This document shows positions 57,925 through 64,000 of a stretch of DNA of 64,000 bases, piece after piece. This DNA is from Plantibacter sp. ME-Dv--P-122b (GTDB lineage: Bacteria; Actinomycetota; Actinomycetes; Actinomycetales; Microbacteriaceae): the NCBI RefSeq assembly GCF_030209375.1, contig NZ_JARVSC010000003.1, positions 434,001 to 498,000 on the forward strand. Direction: 5' to 3'. Both the position numbers and the translations under genes were made by a program. Below the pieces are notes generated by a model, which ran no database searches, was not told the DNA's origin, and was given only the letters and a program-made list of their open reading frames with translations. Every line of letters begins with the position of its first letter. Positions within the stretch are counted from its first letter, which is position 1.

Positions 57925-58542
57925 ATGCGCCACACCCCCACCTACCTGATGACCGACGTCGACGAGGTCAAGCGCCTCATCCGCAACCACCCGTGGGCGA
58001 CGTTCGTCTCGCCCGCGAGCACCGGGCTCGTCGCCTCCCACTACCCGGCGATCCTCGAGGAGGACCGGGACGAGCTGTCGATCGTCAGCCACTTCGGCCG
58101 GCCGGACGAGCGCTCGCACGAGCTCGGGGATCACGAGATCCTCGTCATCATCCAGGGACCGCACGACTACGTCTCGCCGAGCTGGTACCCCGAGGGTCAG
58201 GTGATCCCGACGTGGAACCACGTCACCGCGCACCTGTACGGCAGGCCGGAGGTCCTCAGCGAGGACGAGAACTACGAGATGCTCTCGCGACTCACCGACC
58301 ACTTCGAGGATCACCGACCGGACGGCCGCCACCTGTCCCAGGACGAGGCCGGTACCCGGCGCGCAGCGAAAGGGACGGTCGGCCTGCGGATGCGCGTGAC
58401 CCGCTTCGACGCCCGCGCGAAGCTCAGTCAGAACAAGACGCCCGAGGTGGTCGACGACATCACCGCACACCTTGCGGAGCGGAATCCGGCACTGGCCGAG
58501 GAGATGCGCCGCCAGCAGGATCGGCGGCCGGCGGGGCACTGA
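57925..58542 (+). CDS. paiB: PaiB-family FMN-binding protein
   Basis: The 205-residue protein shows the PaiB signature: MRHTPTYLMTD start, DEVKRLIRNHPWATFVS, HFGRPDERSHEL, HDYVSPSWYP followed by VPTWNH-like IPTWNHVTAHLYG, and KLSQNK near the C-terminus. PaiB proteins bind FMN or haem-like ligands in a split barrel and were first described as negative regulators of sporulation and protease genes. It is seven bases behind the EamA exporter. Its 3' end overlaps the second EamA gene on the other strand by 83 bases. Confidence 0.9.
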   Translation: MRHTPTYLMTDVDEVKRLIRNHPWATFVSPASTGLVASHYPAILEEDRDELSIVSHFGRPDERSHELGDHEILVIIQGPHDYVSPSWYPEGQVIPTWNHVTAHLYGRPEVLSEDENYEMLSRLTDHFEDHRPDGRHLSQDEAGTRRAAKGTVGLRMRVTRFDARAKLSQNKTPEVVDDITAHLAERNPALAEEMRRQQDRRPAGH

Positions 58543-59470
58543 CCCGACGGGCACCGACGCGACCGCGGGCGTCGCTCACGAGCACGAGGGCGACGCCCGC
58601 AGCACTGAGCAGGAACCCGCCGGCCGTCAGGAGCGTGAACGGCTCCCGGAAGAGGAGCGCACCCGCGACGGCGGTCGTCGGCGCGACGAGGAACAGGAGC
58701 GCGTTGAGGACCGTGACCCCGATGCGACGCAGCAGCCACCAGTAAAGGCCGTAGGCCGAGAGCGTCGGGACGAGCGCGAGGAAGAGCGTCGTGAGCCAGA
58801 AGGTCGCGTCAGCCGGCGGCATCGCGTCACCGGTCGCGAGGGCGAGCACCGCGAGGAGCACCATGGTCACCGTCGCATGGACGGTCAGCGTGAGGAGGAC
58901 CGGGGATCGGTGCGGCGAGCGCCGTTCCAGGATCGTCGCGGTGATGAGACTGACCATGGCCAGTGCGGGCAGGGCGTAGGCGATCGGCGGTGCGTCCGAG
59001 GCGCCGAACTGGGACTGCACGATGAGGAACACCCCGACTGCGCCGATCCCGAGCCCCAGCCACTGGGCACCCGGAACCCGCACGTGCAACAGCGGTCCGG
59101 CGAGTGCCGCGATGACGAGCGGCTGGACGGCGTCGATGAGTGCGGTCGTCCCGGTCGAGATGCCCACGGCGACCGAGGCGTAGACGAACACGACGTAGCC
59201 GAACTGCGCGAACAGGCCGATGACGAGCTGCGACCGCACCTGAGCCCGGGTGGCGTTCCGCCACTGCCCGGTCAGCAGCAGCACGATCGAGAGCCCCACG
59301 GCGAGCGGGACGAACCGCCAGAGGAGCACGGTGAGCACCGGCACGTCCTCGGTTCCGATCTTCGCGACGATGAACCCGGAGCTCCACGCGAGGACGAACC
59401 CGATCGCCGCGAGGGGGACGATGACCGCATGGATCGCGCGAACCACAGGTATACCGATCTGTTTACTCAT
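58460..59470 (-). CDS. EamA/DMT-family transporter
   Basis: The 336-residue protein has ten hydrophobic segments in two EamA repeats (AIGFVLAWSSGFIVAKIGTED at the first helix and VLNALLFLVAPTTAVAGALL near the ninth) and a 30-residue Arg/Pro/Ala tail. The N-terminal motif is typical of the RhaT/YdcZ-like group exporting metabolites. ATG 59470 faces the TetR gene at 59503 with a palindromic operator between them, so the TetR protein should control it. The tail overlaps the paiB end. Confidence 0.88.
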   Translation of the reverse strand: MSKQIGIPVVRAIHAVIVPLAAIGFVLAWSSGFIVAKIGTEDVPVLTVLLWRFVPLAVGLSIVLLLTGQWRNATRAQVRSQLVIGLFAQFGYVVFVYASVAVGISTGTTALIDAVQPLVIAALAGPLLHVRVPGAQWLGLGIGAVGVFLIVQSQFGASDAPPIAYALPALAMVSLITATILERRSPHRSPVLLTLTVHATVTMVLLAVLALATGDAMPPADATFWLTTLFLALVPTLSAYGLYWWLLRRIGVTVLNALLFLVAPTTAVAGALLFREPFTLLTAGGFLLSAAGVALVLVSDARGRVGARRVSAPPAADPAGGASPRPVPDSAPQGVR

Positions 59471-59478
59471 TCCCGCAG

Positions 59479-59494
59479 TATACAGACTGGTATA
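59479..59494. promoter_or_regulatory. Probable TetR operator between EamA and tetR genes
   Basis: TATACAGACTGGTATA has inverted arms TATAC / GTATA with a 6-base centre in the 32-base gap of the divergent pair. A second GGTATACC palindrome lies 25 bases to the left within the EamA N-terminal codons (59447-59454). Confidence 0.6.
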
Positions 59495-59502
59495 GTTTTC
59501 GC

Positions 59503-60090
59503 ATGACGGTCGACACTCCAGAGCTCGCACCCCTCACGCCGGGCGCACGACTCGTGCTCGACGCCGCCTCCGTGCTCTTCTACGAGAACGGCATCCACGC
59601 GGTCGGCGTCGACACCATCGCGGAGGCGGCCGGGGTCACGAAGAAGACGCTCTACGACCGCTTCGGCAGCAAGGAGGCCCTCGTGCTCTCCTACCTGCAG
59701 CATCGCGACGCCCGCTGGCGCGCTTGGGTCGACGAGGCGCTCGCCCGGCACCCGGAACCCGGGATCGACCGCGTCCTCGCGATCTTCGACGCGGCGATCG
59801 GCTGGTCGGACGACAACAGCCCCAAGGGCTGCAGCGCCGTCAACGCACGCGCGGAGATCCCCGACCACGCGACGAGCGGCCTCGTCCTCCCCGAGGTCAC
59901 GCGGCAGAAGCAGTGGCTGCTGGAGCGCTTCGCCGAGCTCATCACCGAAGCCGGCCTGTCCGACCCCGGAGCACGCGCCCGCGAACTCATGCTGCTCTAC
60001 GAGGGCGCGATCGTGACGGTCGGGATGCGCACCTTCCGCGAACCGTTCGAGACCGCCCGCGCGATCGCGCGTCGACTCCTGGCCGCCTGA
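59503..60090 (+). CDS. TetR-family transcriptional regulator
   Basis: The 195-residue protein has the TetR N-terminal HTH at about 13-60 (ARLVLDAASVLFYENGIHAV, DTIAEAAGVTKKTLYDRFGS) and a ligand-binding helical domain with CSAVNARAEIPDH and LLYEGAIVTVGMR, similar to regulators of small-molecule exporters. It is divergent from the EamA gene with only 32 bases between the starts, which hold a palindromic site. Autoregulation and repression of the exporter are likely. Confidence 0.9.
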   Translation: MTVDTPELAPLTPGARLVLDAASVLFYENGIHAVGVDTIAEAAGVTKKTLYDRFGSKEALVLSYLQHRDARWRAWVDEALARHPEPGIDRVLAIFDAAIGWSDDNSPKGCSAVNARAEIPDHATSGLVLPEVTRQKQWLLERFAELITEAGLSDPGARARELMLLYEGAIVTVGMRTFREPFETARAIARRLLAA

Positions 60091-60145
60091 CCTGGACCAG
60101 GCCACGGCCTGTCGGCGATTACCCGACATCCCGTAGGGTCTCGGG

Positions 60146-60970
60146 ATGGACTTCACCGACGACGCCACCGCCACCGACCGCGAGAGCAGCACCGAACGCA
60201 TCGACACCGACCGCGTCGCCGTCATCACCGGAGTCGGGCGCCGCCGCTCGATCGGCGCCGGACTCGCCACCGGTCTCGCCGCGGACGGCTGGAACCTCGT
60301 CCTCAACGCGTGGCGGCCTTACGACGAGCGCCTCGGCTACGAGCGGACCCCCGACGACCCCGAGGCGATCGCGGACGAGTGCCGCGCGCTCGGCGTGACC
60401 GTCGAGGTCGTGTTCGGCGATCTCGCCGACCCGGCGTTCCCGGCCGAGCTCGTCGGGCGGGCGGCGCGACTGGGTCCCGTGTCGGGGCTCGTCATGTCGC
60501 ACTGCGAGTCGGTGGACAGCTCGATCCTCACGACGGACGTCGACAGCTGGGACCGCCACTTCGCCGTGAACGCGCGGGCGACGTGGCTGCTCATCAAGGC
60601 CTTCGCCGAACAGCTCCCCGTGCAGGAGGCGCCGCCCCGGGTGGCCGGTCGGATCGTCGCCCTCACGAGCGACCACACCGTGAACAACCTCCCCTACGGA
60701 GCCAGCAAGGGCGCGCTCGACCGCATCGTGACCGCTGCAGCGGTGGAGCTGGGCGACCGCGGGGTGCGGGCGAACGTCATCAACCCGGGTCCGATCGACA
60801 CGGGCTGGATGACCGACGACATCCGCCGCTGGGGCACCGAGGCGACGCCCGCCGGTCGGCTCGGAACGCCGTCCGACACCGCCGACCTCGTCCGCTTCCT
60901 GTTCTCGCCCGCGGGCTCCTGGATCAACGGCCAGGTCCTCTCGAGCAACGGCGGGTTCAACGTCGGCTAG
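60146..60970 (+). CDS. SDR-family oxidoreductase
   Basis: The 274-residue short-chain dehydrogenase has an N-terminal acidic extension of about 20 residues. It carries the glycine motif TGVGRRRSIGAGLA at 28-41 (the FabI/FabG-like variant with three Arg), MSHCES in place of NNAG, TSDH with Ser, YGASK with Tyr and Lys, and ends LSSNGGFNVG. Similar enzymes are annotated as 3-ketoacyl-ACP reductases, but the substrate cannot be fixed. Its stop overlaps the stop of the homocysteine methyltransferase gene (convergent, four bases). Confidence 0.85.
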   Translation: MDFTDDATATDRESSTERIDTDRVAVITGVGRRRSIGAGLATGLAADGWNLVLNAWRPYDERLGYERTPDDPEAIADECRALGVTVEVVFGDLADPAFPAELVGRAARLGPVSGLVMSHCESVDSSILTTDVDSWDRHFAVNARATWLLIKAFAEQLPVQEAPPRVAGRIVALTSDHTVNNLPYGASKGALDRIVTAAAVELGDRGVRANVINPGPIDTGWMTDDIRRWGTEATPAGRLGTPSDTADLVRFLFSPAGSWINGQVLSSNGGFNVG

Positions 60971-61875
60971 AGGCGTGCATCCCGGCCGATCCGAGCAGGG
61001 ATGTCGGCGATGTCGTCCGGCATGATCCGGCAGCAGCCGCCGATGATCGTCGCCCCGGCCTCCAGCCAGGCCTCCACCTCGCCGACCCCGGCGACTCCCC
61101 GCCAGCAGCGGGCATCGGCATCCCAGCGCTCGCCGGAGTTCGGGTAGACCACCACCGCCTTGTCCGTCACGGACCGCGCAGCGGCGATGGCCGGGAGGAC
61201 CTCGTCCGGGTGCGAGCAGTTGACGCCGACGGCCTGGAACTCGTCGATCCGCTCGACGAGACGGAAGCCCTCCGCCATCGGTTCACCCGAGCGCAGACGA
61301 CCGCCCTCCACCGTGAACGACAACCATGCCGGCACGCCCGAACCCCGCACCAGATCGGCGAGCGCCGTCGCCTCGTCGAGCGTCGGGATGGTCTCGAGGG
61401 CGAGGAGGTCGGGGCCGGCGTCGGTCAGCACTGCCAACCGCCGCTCGTGCCAGCGACGGAGCTCGGTCCGACTGAGACCGGAGGCACCCTCGTACTCCGA
61501 GCCGTCACCGAGCGTCGCGCCGTACGGACCGACCGACGCGGCGACGAGGAGCGGGCCGCCGGGGTCCGAATCCGCCCGCGTGTCGCGCGCCGCACACGCC
61601 AGCTCGACGCTCGACCGCAGGAGCCGTTCGGTCTCCGGACCCGAGATGCCGATCCGCTCGAACGCCTCGAACCCGACCTGGTACGACGACGTGATCGCGA
61701 TCTGCGCACCGGCGGCGAAGAACTCCCGATGAGCGTCCAGAATCGCCTGTGGCTCCTCCACCAACAGGCGAGCGCTCCACAGCGTGTCGGAGAGGTCGTG
61801 CCCGCGTGCCTCGAGCAACGTTCCGAGACCGCCGTCGAGGGTCCAGACACCGCGCCGAACATCCATGCCGTCCAT
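60967..61875 (-). CDS. mmuM: Homocysteine S-methyltransferase
   Basis: The 302-residue barrel protein has the zinc-thiolate site NCSHP (Cys) and GGCCR (two Cys), LDGGLGTLLEARGHDL at the N-terminus, ITSSYQVG, and VNCSHPDEVLPAI. It should transfer a methyl group from S-methylmethionine or S-adenosylmethionine to homocysteine. The start could be ATG 61875 (MDGMDV) or ATG 61866. It is divergent from the MFS gene at 62104. Confidence 0.9.
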   Translation of the reverse strand: MDGMDVRRGVWTLDGGLGTLLEARGHDLSDTLWSARLLVEEPQAILDAHREFFAAGAQIAITSSYQVGFEAFERIGISGPETERLLRSSVELACAARDTRADSDPGGPLLVAASVGPYGATLGDGSEYEGASGLSRTELRRWHERRLAVLTDAGPDLLALETIPTLDEATALADLVRGSGVPAWLSFTVEGGRLRSGEPMAEGFRLVERIDEFQAVGVNCSHPDEVLPAIAAARSVTDKAVVVYPNSGERWDADARCWRGVAGVGEVEAWLEAGATIIGGCCRIMPDDIADIPARIGRDARL

Positions 61876-61916
61876 TGTGCCCGCACGACCGCGGGGAGGG
61901 GCGCCACTGGACACCT

Positions 61917-61931
61917 GGTATTGTCTATACC
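61917..61931. promoter_or_regulatory. Inverted repeat upstream of the MFS transporter and mmuM
   Basis: GGTATTGTCTATACC (GGTAT-5-ATACC) is a short perfect-arm palindrome in the 228-base divergent gap. It lies 42 bases from the mmuM start. It may be an operator for either gene. The rest of the gap, including the stretch to the GTG at 62104, shows a moderately AT-rich zone at about 62040-62100 likely to hold the MFS promoter. Confidence 0.35.
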
Positions 61932-62103
61932 CGTCCAGAGCCGAGAGGACGCGTTCTCCCCGAGAACGACCCGCCACCCGACGTGAAGCTCCCCCGAGCT
62001 CCGTGCCAGTGCAGCATGGCGATCCTCCGGCATTTCTCGGGCACTGAGCGATTACGCGAGTGCCGAATGATTCAACACGACTGTCAGGAAACGAGTACTG
62101 CTT

Positions 62104-63690
62104 GTGAACTCCAGCGACAACGCGGCATCATCGTCCCCCGCATCCCCCTCCCCCAAATCCGGCCGGAAGCCGGCCCGTAAGACCAGGCGACTCCGCGTCG
62201 ACGACGTCCTCGTCGTCAAGACGTCCAAGGTCCGCACTGCCATCTCGGGCACCGTCGTCGGCAACTTCATGGAGTGGTTCGACTTCGGCATCTACGGCTA
62301 CCTCGCGGTCACGATGACCGTCGTCTTCACCGAGGGACTCCCTCCTGAAGCCGGCATCCTCGTCACCCTGTTCGGTTTCGCCGTGTCGTTCCTCGTGCGT
62401 CCGCTCGGCGGGCTCGTGCTCGGACCGCTCGGCGACAAGATCGGCCGGAAGAAGATCCTCTTCCTCACGATGTCGATGATGGCCGCGGCGACCGCCCTCA
62501 TCGGCGTGCTGCCGACCGCCGCCCAGATCGGGCTGTGGGCCATCGCACCGCTGTACCTCCTCAAGATGATCCAGGGCTTCTCGACCGGCGGTGAGTACGC
62601 CGGCGCGTCCACCTATGTCGCCGAGTTCTCCCCCGACCGCCGACGCGGGTTCTGGGCCTCCTGGCTCGACGTCGGGTCCTACGTCGGCTTCGCGGCCGGC
62701 GCCGGAACCGTCGCCCTCACCACCCTGATCGCAGAAGGCCTCGCCGGCCCCGACGCGATGACCGAGTTCGGTTGGCGCATCCCGTTCCTCATCGCCCTGC
62801 CGCTCGGTGCGGTGGCGGTGTGGTTCCGCCTCAAGATCCCCGAGACCCCGGCCTACGAGGTCACCGAGACCGCCGGTGGGATCGAGTCCGAGCACGAGGA
62901 CCCCATGGCCCGCCAGGGGATCTTCGGGATCTTCCGTCACTTCTGGCGCCAGATCCTCATCGCGATGGCGATCGTCGCCGCGACGAACACCGCCGGCTAC
63001 GCGCTCACGAGCTACATGCCGACGTACCTCGAGAAGGACGTCGGGGTCTCCAACCTGACGGCCGCCGTCGCGACCATTCCGGTCCTGCTGATCATGTCCG
63101 CCTGCCTGCCGCTCGTCGGCCGGATGTCCGACAAGCTCGGTCGCAAGCCCGTCTACCTCATGGCCGTCGGTGCGACCCTCGCCCTCATGGTGCCGGCGTT
63201 CGCGGTCATGCAGATCGGTGAGATCTGGGCCATCTTCATCGCCCTCTTCATGGTGGCCGCACCGGTGGCGCTGTGGGCGGGACCGTCCGCGGCCTCGCTC
63301 CCGGCCTTCTTCCCGACGGCATCGCGCTTCGGTGCCATGGCGATCGCCTACAACCTGTCCGTCTCGCTCTTCGGCGGCACGACGCCGCTGTTCAGCGAAT
63401 TCCTGATCCAGGTCACCGGCAACACCTTCATGCCCGCGTTCTACATCATGTTCTTCGCGGCAGTGGCGGGCGTCGGCGTGCTCACGATGCGGGAGACGGC
63501 CCGTCGTCCGCTCATCGGCTCGGTGCCGACGGTCGAGACGAAGGCCGAGGCGGTGGAACTCGTCAAGGGGCAGGACGACAACCCGCTCATCGACACCCAC
63601 ACGATGCCGCTCGACATCCTGCCGCCCGCGTCGACCACCGGCGCAGCAGCGGACGGCCAGGACGGACGCGTCACGACGCCCGCCGGCTAG
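62104..63690 (+). CDS. MFS transporter, metabolite:H+ symporter (ProP-like) type
   Basis: The 528-residue protein has a 45-residue basic/Ser N-terminal tail, twelve hydrophobic segments, and a polar C-terminal tail of about 60 residues. The first helix with GTVVGNFMEWFDFGIYGYLA and loops GDKIGRKK and GRMSDKLGRKP mark the metabolite:H+ symporter family (ProP, KgtP, ShiA). Substrates of relatives are proline, betaine, 2-oxoglutarate or shikimate; here it is unknown. GTG 62104 has AGGA eleven bases upstream. The last 20 bases overlap the converging tatB end. Confidence 0.9.
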   Translation: MNSSDNAASSSPASPSPKSGRKPARKTRRLRVDDVLVVKTSKVRTAISGTVVGNFMEWFDFGIYGYLAVTMTVVFTEGLPPEAGILVTLFGFAVSFLVRPLGGLVLGPLGDKIGRKKILFLTMSMMAAATALIGVLPTAAQIGLWAIAPLYLLKMIQGFSTGGEYAGASTYVAEFSPDRRRGFWASWLDVGSYVGFAAGAGTVALTTLIAEGLAGPDAMTEFGWRIPFLIALPLGAVAVWFRLKIPETPAYEVTETAGGIESEHEDPMARQGIFGIFRHFWRQILIAMAIVAATNTAGYALTSYMPTYLEKDVGVSNLTAAVATIPVLLIMSACLPLVGRMSDKLGRKPVYLMAVGATLALMVPAFAVMQIGEIWAIFIALFMVAAPVALWAGPSAASLPAFFPTASRFGAMAIAYNLSVSLFGGTTPLFSEFLIQVTGNTFMPAFYIMFFAAVAGVGVLTMRETARRPLIGSVPTVETKAEAVELVKGQDDNPLIDTHTMPLDILPPASTTGAAADGQDGRVTTPAG

Positions 63691-64000
63691 CGGACTCGTC
63701 GACGCGTTCGTCGATGACGACGCGTTCGGTGATCACGATCGGGGCGGGTGCGCGGTGCGCATCCGCCCCGTCGCGTCCGACCCGCTCGAGGAGCGCGGCC
63801 TGCCAGCCGCCGCTCGCAACCGGCTTCGCCGAGGCAGACGGCACGGACGGCTCCACCTGCACCTCCGACGTCGTCGACTGCTCGAGCTGCGCGACCGACC
63901 CATGATCCTCGACGAGCGCCTCCTGGATGATCCGTCGGGGATCGAACTGTCGAGGGTCGAGGCGTTTCCACTCGGTCGGGTCGAACTCGGAGCCCAGTTC
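63671..64000 (-). CDS. tatB: TatB (Sec-independent translocase subunit), C-terminal part, cut by window edge
   Basis: The minus-strand frame open to the right edge translates, from the edge inward, as ELGSEFDPTEWKRLDPRQFD, then RRIIQEALVED, followed by a variable Ser/Val/Glu/Arg-rich tail ending in RVDESASRRAS at the TGA 63671-63673. The (E/D)F-x-(P/E)-x-(D/E)W-(K/R)-x-LDPRQ(F/Y)DPRRII-x-EAL stretch is what I know from actinobacterial TatB proteins directly after the amphipathic helix. The membrane anchor lies outside the window. It overlaps the MFS stop by 20 bases. Confidence 0.72.
   Translation of the reverse strand, partial: ELGSEFDPTEWKRLDPRQFDPRRIIQEALVEDHGSVAQLEQSTTSEVQVEPSVPSASAKPVASGGWQAALLERVGRDGADAHRAPAPIVITERVVIDERVDESASRRAS

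Noticed and set aside
62128-63600. 490-codon minus-strand frame opposite the MFS transporter
   Set aside because: His/Asp/Glu/Arg-rich antisense of hydrophobic codons; the plus frame has clear MHS-type MFS motifs.

Overview
The window is high-GC DNA with dense, short-gapped genes and strong G/C third-position bias. The gene content points to a Gram-positive actinobacterium, most likely of the Microbacteriaceae: a DUF4192 protein, an LCP cell-wall ligase, a DUF222-HNH nuclease, a siderophore-interacting protein with a DtxR-type iron box, and the C-terminus of a TatB at the right edge. The family-level placement is inference. I see no rRNA, tRNA, CRISPR array, insertion sequence or prophage.

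Layout. 1-11.7 kb is mixed chromosomal housekeeping: DUF4192 (partial), a ThDP enzyme, an alpha/beta hydrolase, an MMPL exporter, nicotinamidase, a GH114-like lipoprotein, a LysR regulator, an LCP protein and a CPBP protease. 11.7-48 kb is a carbohydrate-dissimilation island. It holds seven sugar kinases (three FGGY, two PfkB, two P-loop), four aldolases of different families (LacD-like, AraD-like, class II FBA/KbaY-like, DhnA/LsrF-like), five polyol or sugar dehydrogenases, a ManA-like isomerase, a DUF4432 epimerase-like protein, one RbsBC-type ABC importer with a single-domain ATPase, a GH3 glycosidase, four LacI and two DeoR regulators. 48-64 kb returns to general functions: esterase, iron uptake (SIP, FecB, FecD, FecC but no ATPase), DUF2975/XRE pair, PNPOx-like protein, a MocR regulator divergent from an EamA exporter and PaiB, a second EamA/TetR pair, an SDR, homocysteine methyltransferase, an MHS-type MFS transporter and TatB.

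How the island seems to work. It splits into modules: (A) FGGY kinase, LacD-like aldolase and LacI-1 (11757-15252); (B) an eight-gene operon (15412-23769) with a divergent DeoR and aldolase (23902-25545); (C) LacI-3, ManA-like isomerase and ABC importer (26007-31206) with a divergent kinase-HAD fusion; (D) mannitol/arabinitol dehydrogenase and FrcK-like kinase, divergent from an L-xylulose-reductase-like SDR and LacI-2 (35822-40103); (E) Gfo/Idh oxidoreductase and DhnA-like aldolase, divergent from PfkB kinase, LacI-4 and GH3 (41920-47975). Each module offers oxidation or isomerisation, phosphorylation and aldol cleavage, as expected for polyols or uncommon ketoses. Substrates cannot be fixed from sequence alone.

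Regulation is readable. ATGTCA-type palindromes lie in the promoters of modules A and D, whose LacI proteins have almost the same DNA-reading region. GACAACGTTGTC palindromes lie in the promoters of modules C and E. The modules therefore appear to be wired into two operator codes.

Short REP-like repeats (core CCCTGAGCCTGTCGAAGGG) cluster around 32.7-35.7 kb and at 40.2 kb, where one seems to have grown into a 17-bp minisatellite.
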